Below are positions 1 through 6,365 of a stretch of DNA of 6,986 nucleotides, in pieces. The DNA lies in contig HF989727.1 in the NCBI GenBank assembly GCA_000431315.1, forward strand, positions 1-6,986. The letters run 5' to 3'. Source of the DNA: Brachyspira sp. CAG:484. GTDB taxonomy: Bacteria; Cyanobacteriota; Vampirovibrionia; Gastranaerophilales; Gastranaerophilaceae. The notes beneath the pieces were generated by a model. The model had not been told where the DNA came from. It ran no database searches and worked only from the letters and a program-made list of their open reading frames with translations. The translations under genes were made by a program, and so were the position numbers. Positions within the stretch are counted from its first letter, which is position 1, and each line of letters opens with the position of its first letter.

Positions 1-253
1 TGTACAATGAAGCTGAAGAACCGTCTGTAGCTTTTGTAGAAGTTTCTGTAGCCTGAGATAAATCGTAGTCATCAAGAGCTACGTTCAAAACTACAGCCTG
101 TGATAATACTGATAATGCTTTTTTATAAGCTGTTTTGTATTGAGCGCCGTTTGTTGAGTTCATCAATGTTGGCATTGTCATAGCTGCTACAACACCAATA
201 ATACCAAGTGTAATCAACACTTCTGCCAAAGTAAAACCGAATCGTTTTGTCAT
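1..253 (-). CDS. Type IV pilin / pseudopilin-like protein, N-terminal part (truncated by window edge)
   Basis: The minus strand opens with ATG at 253 and stays open to base 1, giving 84 codons of a gene whose 3' end is missing. The protein starts MTKRFG|FTLAEVLITLGIIGV. This is a class III (prepilin) signal: a short basic leader, Gly at -1 for prepilin peptidase cleavage and N-methylation, Glu at +5 of the mature chain, then a hydrophobic helix of about 20 residues. The family assembles into type IV pili or type II-secretion-like pseudopili at the inner membrane. After the helix comes a polar stretch rich in Ala, Thr and Ser. An AAAGGTG ribosome binding site (262-268) lies 8 nt before the ATG. 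The family is certain. Whether it is a major pilin, a minor pilin or a pseudopilin cannot be told from the N-terminus. Confidence 0.93.
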   Translation of the reverse strand, partial: MTKRFGFTLAEVLITLGIIGVVAAMTMPTLMNSTNGAQYKTAYKKALSVLSQAVVLNVALDDYDLSQATETSTKATDGSSASLY

Positions 254-377
254 AATTTTTTCACCTTTCTCTTAAATTAACTATGTACAAATATCTTCCA
301 ACCCCTCAGTTAGTGTTTTAATATTGCCCATCTGACATAACTAAAAGAGTGTAATTTTACAAAAGTATTTGTTGTAC
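254..377 (-). other. Long 5' leader of the pilin-like gene, possibly folded
   Basis: About 120 nt separate the predicted transcription start from the pilin ATG. On the minus strand CAAATA (366-371) can pair with TATTTG (288-293), extended by GTA/TAC (375-377 with 285-287) across a CAA bulge. Inside it, TTAGTTA (338-344) can pair with TAACTGA (306-312), 7 pairs including one G-U. The ribosome binding site at 262-268 lies outside these helices. I do not recognise a known riboswitch. In AT-rich DNA such pairings can arise by chance, so the structure is a weak inference. Confidence 0.35.
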
Positions 378-381
378 ACTT

Positions 382-410
382 ATTTTAAACTATAACTGCG
401 TGATTGTCAA
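382..410 (-). promoter_or_regulatory. Sigma70-type promoter of the pilin-like gene
   Basis: Read on the minus strand, TTGACA (405-410, perfect -35) is followed by a 17-base spacer and TAAAAT (382-387, one mismatch to -10). This predicts transcription starting near 375 and a leader of about 120 nt before the ATG at 253. It is one of the two best-matching promoters in the window. Confidence 0.8.
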
Positions 411-453
411 GTAGTTTTGATAGATTGTTACTTAGTTTGTTGTAAAACTGCGT
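394..453. repeat. Direct repeat AACTGCGT in the pilin/XRE intergenic region
   Basis: AACTGCGT occurs at 394-401 and again at 446-453, 52 bp apart, which is close to five turns of B-DNA. Extending to 14 bases, 11 of 14 positions agree. The first copy lies inside the spacer of the pilin promoter. The second lies between that promoter and the XRE gene. They could be paired operator sites, perhaps for the adjacent XRE protein, but an 8-base repeat in about 200 bases is not rare by chance. Confidence 0.3.
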
Positions 454-478
454 AATATTCTCGCTTATTTTTAATCTT

Positions 479-484
479 TATAAT
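479..484 (+). promoter_or_regulatory. Candidate -10 box for the XRE gene
   Basis: TATAAT at 479-484 matches the -10 consensus perfectly, but the -35 position (456-461, TATTCT) is poor. If used, transcription would start near 491, which is downstream of the first ATG (483) and about 10 nt before the ATG at 501. This supports 501 as the translation start. Confidence 0.4.
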
Positions 485-500
485 GTGTATATTGTTATTT

Positions 501-830
501 ATGGATAATGATAATAAAAAACTTTTAGGCAAAAGGATAAAGGAGCTCCGCAGAAATAAAGGCTATACACAGGAGCAGTTGTCAGAGTTAGTCGGGATAG
601 AAACATCGTCTTTGAGCGGAATTGAATCCGGACGTTTCTTCCCTTCGCTTCATGTCCTTGATAAAATGGCAAATGTCCTGAGGATACAGCTGGCAGACTT
701 TTTTAACTTTTTCACTGTTGATATACCGGAGAATCTGGATGAAGAAATTTCTAATATAATATCTTCCCAGGATAACAATAATAAAAAAATTATTTATAAA
801 TTATTAAAAGCAGGTTTTTCAAAAATATAA
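501..830 (+). CDS. XRE-family helix-turn-helix transcriptional regulator
   Basis: A 109-residue protein beginning MDNDNKKLLGKRIKELR. Residues about 9-64 form a classic Cro/CI-type (HTH_3) domain: GKRIKELRRNKGYTQEQLSEL, then the recognition-helix region ETSSLSGIESGRFFPS, then a hydrophobic closing helix ending ADFF. The C-terminal 40 residues are polar and probably helical, with no ligand-binding domain. The family binds palindromic or repeated operators, usually as a dimer, and acts in the cytoplasm. An in-frame ATG at 483 would add six residues (MCILLF). I prefer 501 because the added residues look unlike the family and a TATAAT overlaps the upstream ATG. Neither start has a clear ribosome binding site. 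It is divergent from the pilin-like gene and 89 nt before malQ. Its targets are unknown, with either neighbour a candidate. Confidence 0.9.
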   Translation: MDNDNKKLLGKRIKELRRNKGYTQEQLSELVGIETSSLSGIESGRFFPSLHVLDKMANVLRIQLADFFNFFTVDIPENLDEEISNIISSQDNNNKKIIYKLLKAGFSKI

Positions 831-861
831 TCATTACCTTATCATCTCTTGTCAAAAATTT

Positions 862-891
862 TTGCTTATGCTACCATCTGGTTGTTATAGT
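862..891 (+). promoter_or_regulatory. Extended -10 promoter of malQ
   Basis: TGTTATAGT at 883-891 is an extended -10 element (TGn plus TATAGT, one mismatch). TTGCTT at 862-867 lies 18 bases upstream as a weak -35. This predicts a transcript starting near 898 with a leader of about 20 nt. An alternative pair, TTGTCA (849-854) and TACCAT (872-877) with 17-base spacing, is also possible. Confidence 0.45.
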
Positions 892-919
892 ATAGATTAG
901 GGAAGAAGGGGTGAGATAT

Positions 920-2782
920 ATGGTTTGCACTTTAGAAAAAAAAGCGACTAAATCAATTCAAAAAGCACTAAAAGTATTGGGCAAAAAGAATTTTGCACTT
1001 ATAATTCACAGCGGAAGCTTTCCTGCAGCAGCCGGTGAAAACACAGGGTTCGGTACAATAAATTCCAACGGAGGAAAAGAAGTTATTGATTTTGCCTCAG
1101 GCATCTTTAACTCTATTCAGCTGGGACCTGCAGGCAAAACAAAAAGCTGCGATTCTTCCCCTTATACAGGAACTATCTTTTCAGGCAATCCTCTTTTCGT
1201 TGACTTGAAACAGCTTACTGAAAAAGAATGGGATCATATTTTATCAGAAGAAACTTATAATGAAATCGTAAATGAAAATCCAAACAAAAATGTTAATAAA
1301 ACTGCTTATTCTTATATCTATTTTAAGCAAAATGAAGCTCTCAGAGAAGCTTGGAATAATTTTAAAGCTAAAGATGATAAAAAGCTTATGAAAGAATTTG
1401 ACAGATTTAAACGTGAAAATGATTTCTGGCTTGACAAAGATAGTTTATATGAAGCCCTCTCAATTGAACATGGCAATGACTACTGGCCGTTATGGGACAG
1501 CGAAATGGATAAAAACCTCTTTAATCCTAAATCTATTGAAGAAGGGCTTGAATACGGAAAGCGTATAGATGAAATTTCTAAAAAATATGCAGATGAAATT
1601 GATTTCTATAAATTTGTCCAGTTCGTTCTGGAAAAACAAAACCAGAAAACTCTTGAATATGCAAAGAAAAAAGATATAAAAATGATTGCAGACCGTCAGG
1701 TAGCATTTTCAGACAGAGATACCTGGGCTTATCAGTCCCTGTTTCTTGAAGGCTGGATGCTGGGCTGCCCTCCGGATTATTTTTCAAAAGACGGTCAGGC
1801 CTGGGGCTTCCCTGCAATGAACCCGGAAAAGTTATACAAAGCAGACGGTTCTCTTGATGAAGGCGGAATTTTGATGAAGAACCTCTTCAAGAAAATGTTC
1901 AAAGAAAATCCCGGCGGTGTCAGAATTGACCATATTGTAGGCTTAATTGACCCTTGGGTATATAAAGCAGGCAAAAAGCCAAAAATTGAACAGGGTGCCG
2001 GCAGATTGTTCTCCTCCCCTGAACATCCGGAACTTTCAAAATTTGCTATTGCGACAATGGATGATCTGGATATGACTCTTGAAGCAGATAAGGAAAAAAG
2101 AGTTAAAACTCTTTCAAAAGAACAAATCAGAAAATACGGCAGATTAATAGAAAAAATCGTTATTGCAGCAGCAAAAGAAGAAGGTCTTGATAAAGATGCA
2201 ATTGTATGCGAAGACCTTGGAACTCTTACCAATCCAGTTGCTGCAGTAATGGAAGAATACGGGCTTCAGGGAATGAAGCTTACCCAGTTTGTCGTTCCGG
2301 AAAAGCCTGAACATCCATACAGGTGTAAAAATATTATTGAAAATACATGGGCTATGGTCGGTACACACGATAATGAACCGATTAAAATGTGGGCAGATGC
2401 GATGATTAATACTCATGAAGGCTATTTGCACGCAAAAAATCTTGTTAAAGATTTGGATTTCCCAGACTGGGAAGACAAGGACGCATTAATCGTTGAACTA
2501 ACAAAAAATGCAGAGCTTCTGGCACAGACAAAGCTCGTTGAGATTTTTGCATCAAAAGCTGAAAATATCCAGATTTTCTTCACAGATTATTTTAACGTTT
2601 ATGACGTATATAACAGACCTGGCACCTCAGGCGATGAAAACTGGAGCCTCAGACTTCCTGACAACTTCAAAGAATTATGTCCGATAAATCTTGCAAAAAT
2701 TCTTAAACTTGCTATAATAGCCAGAGGGAAAGAGTTTGCAGAGAAAAATAGCAAATTACTTGAAGAGTTAAGTGAAATTTAG
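920..2782 (+). CDS. malQ: 4-alpha-glucanotransferase (GH77, amylomaltase / disproportionating enzyme)
   Basis: A 620-residue cytoplasmic enzyme that would cut alpha-1,4-glucans and transfer the piece to another glucan or glucose in maltodextrin or glycogen metabolism. The GH77 landmarks appear in order: SPYTGTIFSGNPLFVDL near residue 80, PPDYFSKDGQAWGFPAMNP near 285, RIDHIVGL with nucleophile Asp337, EDLGTL with acid/base Glu431, EEYGLQGMKLTQF just after it, and GTHDNEP with Asp484 as transition-state stabiliser. All three catalytic carboxylates are present by alignment from memory. The family usually reads RIDHFRG; this protein has RIDHIVG, so it is a divergent branch. Length falls within the family range (roughly 500 to 700). 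A GTG at 911 would add three residues. I choose ATG 920 because GAAGGGG (905-911) sits 8 nt before it and overlaps the GTG. The next gene begins 5 nt after the stop. Confidence 0.93.
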   Translation: MVCTLEKKATKSIQKALKVLGKKNFALIIHSGSFPAAAGENTGFGTINSNGGKEVIDFASGIFNSIQLGPAGKTKSCDSSPYTGTIFSGNPLFVDLKQLTEKEWDHILSEETYNEIVNENPNKNVNKTAYSYIYFKQNEALREAWNNFKAKDDKKLMKEFDRFKRENDFWLDKDSLYEALSIEHGNDYWPLWDSEMDKNLFNPKSIEEGLEYGKRIDEISKKYADEIDFYKFVQFVLEKQNQKTLEYAKKKDIKMIADRQVAFSDRDTWAYQSLFLEGWMLGCPPDYFSKDGQAWGFPAMNPEKLYKADGSLDEGGILMKNLFKKMFKENPGGVRIDHIVGLIDPWVYKAGKKPKIEQGAGRLFSSPEHPELSKFAIATMDDLDMTLEADKEKRVKTLSKEQIRKYGRLIEKIVIAAAKEEGLDKDAIVCEDLGTLTNPVAAVMEEYGLQGMKLTQFVVPEKPEHPYRCKNIIENTWAMVGTHDNEPIKMWADAMINTHEGYLHAKNLVKDLDFPDWEDKDALIVELTKNAELLAQTKLVEIFASKAENIQIFFTDYFNVYDVYNRPGTSGDENWSLRLPDNFKELCPINLAKILKLAIIARGKEFAEKNSKLLEELSEI

Positions 2783-2787
2783 AGGTT

Positions 2788-3627
2788 ATGAAAAGACTAC
2801 TTATTACATTTATCATATTGATTTCAGCCGTAAATATTTGTTTTGCGGCTGAAATTTCAAACGAAGCAAAGCTTCAGTATAATCAAGGCGTGGATTATTA
2901 TAGATTAGGGCAGTATGACAAAGCTATGGCATCATTCAGGCAGGCAATTGCTATTGAACCTGATTATATTGATGCTTACTATAATCTTGGTACAATTCTT
3001 GAATATATAAAACAGGATGATGCTGCTTTGGTTGTATTCAAACAAATTATTGTCAGAAATCCGAATGACTATGAAGCTGTATATAAAGCTGCAGTTTTAA
3101 GCCAGAAACTCGGGCAAACCGATAATGCCAAGAAATATCTTTCATTAATCCCTCCAACAGCTGTGGTTTCAGATAAAGCACAGTCCCTGGCGCATTCAAT
3201 GAATACGGATTTGCAGACAATAAAAAAAGAACAACAGGATAAAATAAATAAAGCTAAGACTATTACACAATCAAACGGAGTTTATCAGAATTTATCTAGT
3301 CCTACAGGAATGACAACTGATAATGACGGTAACCTTTATATCGCAGGTTTTTCAGATAATTCAATTGTAAAAATTTCACCTGACGGAACTAAAAAGTTGT
3401 TTGTTAAAGATGCAAGAATTAATGGTCCGATAGGTTTGGAATGTGATGACGCCGGAAATATTTATGTTGCAAATTATAATGGAGATAATGTCCTGAAAAT
3501 TTCTAATAAAGGGGCTGTATCAGTTCTGGTAGGAAATGTCAAAAAACCTTATTGTCTGCATATAACAGGAAACCTGCTGTTTATTTCGTCACAGGGTACA
3601 AATTCTGTTATAAGATATAAATTATAA
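2788..3627 (+). CDS. Secreted TPR and NHL-repeat protein
   Basis: A 279-residue exported protein of unknown specific role. Residues 1-20 are a Sec signal peptide: MKR, a hydrophobic core, then a CFA|A cleavage site; no lipobox. Residues 27-60, 61-94 and 95-122 are tetratricopeptide repeats (the first reads GQYDKAMASFRQAIAIEPDY). A Lys/Gln-rich helical linker runs to about 165. Three NHL-type beta-propeller blades follow, near 170-197, 212-238 and 252-277, with hallmarks DNDGNLYIAGFSDNSIVKIS and DDAGNIYVANYNGDNVLKIS. TPRs bind proteins, and NHL propellers bind proteins or glycans, so this is probably a scaffold or binding protein outside the inner membrane. Complete propellers normally have five or six blades, so three suggests a degenerate or dimer-completed propeller. 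It follows malQ by 5 nt and is probably co-transcribed. The only ribosome-binding-like bases (AGAGG, 2781-2785) overlap the malQ stop and are unusually close to the ATG. Confidence 0.85.
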   Translation: MKRLLITFIILISAVNICFAAEISNEAKLQYNQGVDYYRLGQYDKAMASFRQAIAIEPDYIDAYYNLGTILEYIKQDDAALVVFKQIIVRNPNDYEAVYKAAVLSQKLGQTDNAKKYLSLIPPTAVVSDKAQSLAHSMNTDLQTIKKEQQDKINKAKTITQSNGVYQNLSSPTGMTTDNDGNLYIAGFSDNSIVKISPDGTKKLFVKDARINGPIGLECDDAGNIYVANYNGDNVLKISNKGAVSVLVGNVKKPYCLHITGNLLFISSQGTNSVIRYKL

Positions 3628-3665
3628 TAGCAAAAAAAATTTTTATGATGTTTATATAGAATGTT

Positions 3666-4877
3666 ATGCAAATTTCATTTCAGGGCATCATACCTCCTTA
3701 TAAAATTTCTAAAGCCAAAATTTATCCTATACAAAAAGATGTTTCCGTATCTGAAATAAATAATATCTGTAATGCAGTATTAAAACATTCGGAAAGCTTT
3801 GGCGAAGGTGTAAACGGACAAGCATACTGTTATGGTCGGGATTTGGTTGTTAAAAAGAGTAAGGCAGATGCACTTTGCCATAATAATATTATGACAGAAG
3901 CAGAAAAACTTGATATTTTGTATGAATTTACGAAGGAACGCGGCGGGAATCTCAATCTTGCAAATACTCAACGTGGAATTGCTGCATTTAAACTGAATAA
4001 CGGAGACTCATACTTAATATCTTCGTTTGTAAAAGGGCGTAAAGCAGACCCGCATACTAATCCCTTAAATATCAAAAATTTGACTTCTCTGGTTTCTATA
4101 ATAACAGAGCTTGATAAGGGTTCTGATAAATACGGAAGATTAATGGTGTATGATTTGAATTCAGGTAATATCCACTTTACAAAAGATAAAGCCGGTATTT
4201 TAGATTTTGAACATTTAAAAGGAGAGAAATTAGATGAAAGTATTAAAAAGGTTATAATCGATAAAGATTACGGTTCAGGTGTGCATACATCCGATACTTC
4301 ATTTTTAGATAGCAATCTGCGTTCGTTTGAATTTTCAGCACTCTACGATTATCTCACCGGTGCACCAGCAAAAATCTCCCGTAAAATTTTTAATGAATAT
4401 TTACATATTAAATCTTCTTATCATAAAATGATGGCTGAAAATTTGAAGATGCGTGCTAACAACTCTTTATATCCTGAAATTGTAGATGAAATTGCGAAAT
4501 CAGAGCTTGCGCATTCAAATATTTTATCCGGTAAAAAATTATCAAAAGATATTATAAAATCTGAGGCTATGAAAATACAAATGGCACATTTTATGTTTAT
4601 TTCAAGCCGTCATTGTAATGCGCCGCATATAAGATTTAATCCTCTGCAAATTTCGCAATACCGTCAAAAAGGTCTGGCTTATTTTAATGAGAAACTTACT
4701 GAATCCTTAAAATCAGGGGATTACGACAAAATAACTTATTATACTGACTGTATAACTGTTTTTAATAAATGGACAATGGCCGATAACTTACCTCAGACAA
4801 TGCTGGACTCTCAACGAAAAAGAATTTCGGTTTTTAAAAGTGTAACTCTTGATAAAATCCTATGTCCGGACTCTTAA
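3666..4877 (+). CDS. Uncharacterised protein with a protein-kinase-like domain
   Basis: I recognise no named family for this 403-residue protein, but its first half carries the motif order of a kinase fold. A Gly-rich loop GEGVNGQAY (46-54) is followed by VVKK (61-64, candidate ATP-binding Lys63), a helix-C-like TEAEKLDIL with Glu80 (or Glu78), a hinge-like YLISSFVKG (116-124), a catalytic-loop-like YDLNSGNI (162-169, Asp163 and Asn168), and LDFEH (179-183, Asp180 as metal-binding Asp of the DFG-equivalent). HRD is replaced by VYD, as in atypical kinases and aminoglycoside/choline-kinase-like phosphotransferases. Residues about 215-403 look mainly helical and match nothing I know. There is no signal peptide or membrane segment. 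The start MQISFQGIIPPYK has no ribosome binding site. It lies 38 nt after the TPR/NHL gene and may share its transcript. Its stop codon overlaps that of the convergent ATPase gene. The substrate is unknown. ORF certain; kinase-like call is motif inference. Confidence 0.8.
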   Translation: MQISFQGIIPPYKISKAKIYPIQKDVSVSEINNICNAVLKHSESFGEGVNGQAYCYGRDLVVKKSKADALCHNNIMTEAEKLDILYEFTKERGGNLNLANTQRGIAAFKLNNGDSYLISSFVKGRKADPHTNPLNIKNLTSLVSIITELDKGSDKYGRLMVYDLNSGNIHFTKDKAGILDFEHLKGEKLDESIKKVIIDKDYGSGVHTSDTSFLDSNLRSFEFSALYDYLTGAPAKISRKIFNEYLHIKSSYHKMMAENLKMRANNSLYPEIVDEIAKSELAHSNILSGKKLSKDIIKSEAMKIQMAHFMFISSRHCNAPHIRFNPLQISQYRQKGLAYFNEKLTESLKSGDYDKITYYTDCITVFNKWTMADNLPQTMLDSQRKRISVFKSVTLDKILCPDS

Positions 4878-6220
4878 ATTTCAACATCCTTCATCATATC
4901 AACAAGAGTATTTATTGTGGTATCCATACTTACAATATCTGTTGTACGCTGTTGTAAAAATGCGTTAATTTTCGGGTTCATTTCTATGGCAATATCAAGT
5001 TTAGGGTTTGACCCAGGTTGATACATACCAACATCAATCAGGTCTTTATTTTCTCTATATAAAGCTAGTAACTGCCTCATTTTACCGGCAGCAGATTTGT
5101 GTTCCGGAGTAGCAATAGCAGACATAAGCCTTGAAATGCTTCCTAAAACATCAATAGCCGGATAATGATTCATTTCGGCAACTTTTCTTGAAAGGAAAAT
5201 GTGACCGTCAACAATACCACGTACAATATCAACAATAGGATCGGAAATATCATCACCTTCCATAAGTACAGTATATAAAGCAGTGATAGAGCCTTTTGGG
5301 CTGTTGCCGGCACGTTCAAGAACTTTTTGCAGCCATGAAAATATTGACGGCGGATAACCTTTCATTGTAGGAGGTTCCCCAAGGGATAATCCCACTTCAC
5401 GCCCGGCCATAGCACAACGGGTAACTGTATCTGTCATTAAGAAAACTTTTTTGCCCTGATCCCTGAAATATTCACATACAGCCGTAGCCGCAAGCAGTGC
5501 CTTCTGACGAATCAAAGGCGGCTGGTCCCCTGTAGAACAAACCAGTACAGATTTAGCCATACCTTGTTCACCGAGAGCATCCTCAACAAACTCCTTAACC
5601 TCACGACCACGTTCTCCGATAAGAGCAACAACGTTAACGTCGGCATCGGAATTTCGAGCAATCATACCGAGAAGCGTACTTTTACCAACCCCTGAGCCTG
5701 CAAAAAGACCTAAACGCTGACCGCAGCCCATGGTCATACAGCTGTCAATTGCACGAACGCCGGTAGAGAACATTTCAGTAATAATAGGTCTTTCAAACGG
5801 TCCCGGAGGCGGACCTTCGATAGAACGCCACGAAGCTCCGGTCGTATCAAGCGGCTTGCCGTCAATAGGTTCTCCCATAGGGTTAATAAGTCTTCCAAGC
5901 AGGAAATCTCCTACAGGAATTATGATTGGCTGTCCCGTACTTGTCACAAGACTGCCCTGACCTATTCCCTCTCCGTCATATAGAAGCAGAAGCTGAGCAA
6001 CATCACCTTTAAAAGCCTGAACTTCAGCGGGTTTTTTTCTCCCGTCAGATGTTTCAATATAGCATAAATCACCGATTTTTAATCCTGGAAGCTTAACCTC
6101 AACCGTCAACCCTAAAAGTTTTGATACAGTACCTTTAAACTTAAAAAGCTGGGTAGAATCTAATTTTTCTCTAACTTTATCCCGAAGTTCTGTAATATTT
6201 GATGTGTCTATCTCATTCAT
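4874..6220 (-). CDS. fliI: FliI/YscN (SctN)-family type III export ATPase
   Basis: A 448-residue hexameric ATPase, related to F1 alpha/beta subunits, that unfolds and feeds substrates into a flagellar or type III-like export gate at the inner membrane. Counting from ATG 6220: an N-terminal beta-barrel region (about 28-100), Walker A GSGVGKST (175-182, Lys180), GERGRE with catalytic Glu203, Walker B VFLMTD (Asp264) running into TVTRCAMAGREVGLSLGEPP, then ERAGNSPKGSITALYTVLMEGDD, NHYPAIDVLGSISRLM with the arginine finger Arg364, and a C-terminal helical domain. All active-site residues are intact and the length is normal (about 440-460). Some blocks (AGNSPKGSITA, NHYPAIDVL) read closer to YscN than to FliI, but I cannot settle that by eye. 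A TTG at 6256 would add twelve hydrophobic residues; I reject it because it forms the -35 box of the likely promoter. No fliH or fliJ partner flanks it. Confidence 0.92.
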   Translation of the reverse strand: MNEIDTSNITELRDKVREKLDSTQLFKFKGTVSKLLGLTVEVKLPGLKIGDLCYIETSDGRKKPAEVQAFKGDVAQLLLLYDGEGIGQGSLVTSTGQPIIIPVGDFLLGRLINPMGEPIDGKPLDTTGASWRSIEGPPPGPFERPIITEMFSTGVRAIDSCMTMGCGQRLGLFAGSGVGKSTLLGMIARNSDADVNVVALIGERGREVKEFVEDALGEQGMAKSVLVCSTGDQPPLIRQKALLAATAVCEYFRDQGKKVFLMTDTVTRCAMAGREVGLSLGEPPTMKGYPPSIFSWLQKVLERAGNSPKGSITALYTVLMEGDDISDPIVDIVRGIVDGHIFLSRKVAEMNHYPAIDVLGSISRLMSAIATPEHKSAAGKMRQLLALYRENKDLIDVGMYQPGSNPKLDIAIEMNPKINAFLQQRTTDIVSMDTTINTLVDMMKDVEI

Positions 6221-6227
6221 AATAAAA

Positions 6228-6256
6228 ATTATAATGATAATACCGGAAATAATCAA
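6228..6256 (-). promoter_or_regulatory. Promoter of the FliI/YscN-type gene, abutting its start codon
   Basis: On the minus strand TTGATT (6251-6256) is followed by a 17-base spacer and a perfect TATAAT (6228-6233). Transcription would begin around 6221, immediately before the ATG at 6220, so the message would be leaderless or nearly so. No ribosome binding site is visible upstream of that ATG, which fits. Confidence 0.55.
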
Positions 6257-6351
6257 ATATTTTACATCAATACCTGTAACTGTCGCCGGGCAGGAAATAA
6301 TATTATGTAGATTTATTAACCCCTACTTGCTAAAGGAATATCTTTGTGTTT

Positions 6352-6360
6352 TGATAAAAT
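6352..6360 (+). promoter_or_regulatory. Extended -10 element of rpsP
   Basis: TGATAAAAT (6352-6360) has the TGn plus TAAAAT form of an extended -10. TTGCTA (6327-6332) is the nearest -35-like hexamer, but its spacing to the -10 (22 bases) is too long, so the element would rely on the extended -10. Predicted start is near 6367, giving a leader of about 104 nt. Confidence 0.4.
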
Positions 6361-6365
6361 CGGAA

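Noticed and set aside
1..378. Repeated TGTACA hexamers (1-6, 284-289, 373-378)
   Set aside because: A six-base palindrome is expected by chance at this frequency, and the copies have no regular spacing or shared flanks.
483..500. Upstream ATG (483) for the XRE gene, adding MCILLF
   Set aside because: It overlaps a perfect TATAAT, has no ribosome binding site, and the added residues do not fit the family. ATG 501 is preferred, though not proven.
911..919. GTG start at 911 for malQ
   Set aside because: The GTG overlaps the GAAGGGG ribosome binding site that is ideally spaced for ATG 920.
1578..2431. Three minus-strand open frames (1578-1817, 1795-2232, 2144-2431) inside malQ
   Set aside because: They overlap each other and an enzyme gene with clear catalytic motifs. 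Their translations show no family features and they have no ribosome binding sites.
3623..3665. Possible promoter before the kinase-like gene (TATAAT at 3623-3628)
   Set aside because: It overlaps the preceding stop codon and has no recognisable -35. In sequence this AT-rich it is not convincing.
3780..3971. Minus-strand open frame inside the kinase-like gene
   Set aside because: Short, no domain features, and the opposite strand encodes ordered kinase-like motifs.
5730..5960. Plus-strand open frame inside the FliI/YscN-type gene
   Set aside because: It is the antisense of a highly conserved coding block, and its translation is Pro/Gly/Ser-rich with no domain.
6221..6256. TTG start at 6256 for the ATPase, giving a hydrophobic N-terminal segment (ISGIIIIIFI)
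   Set aside because: A membrane-like N-terminus is foreign to this family, and the TTG coincides with the -35 box of a good promoter.
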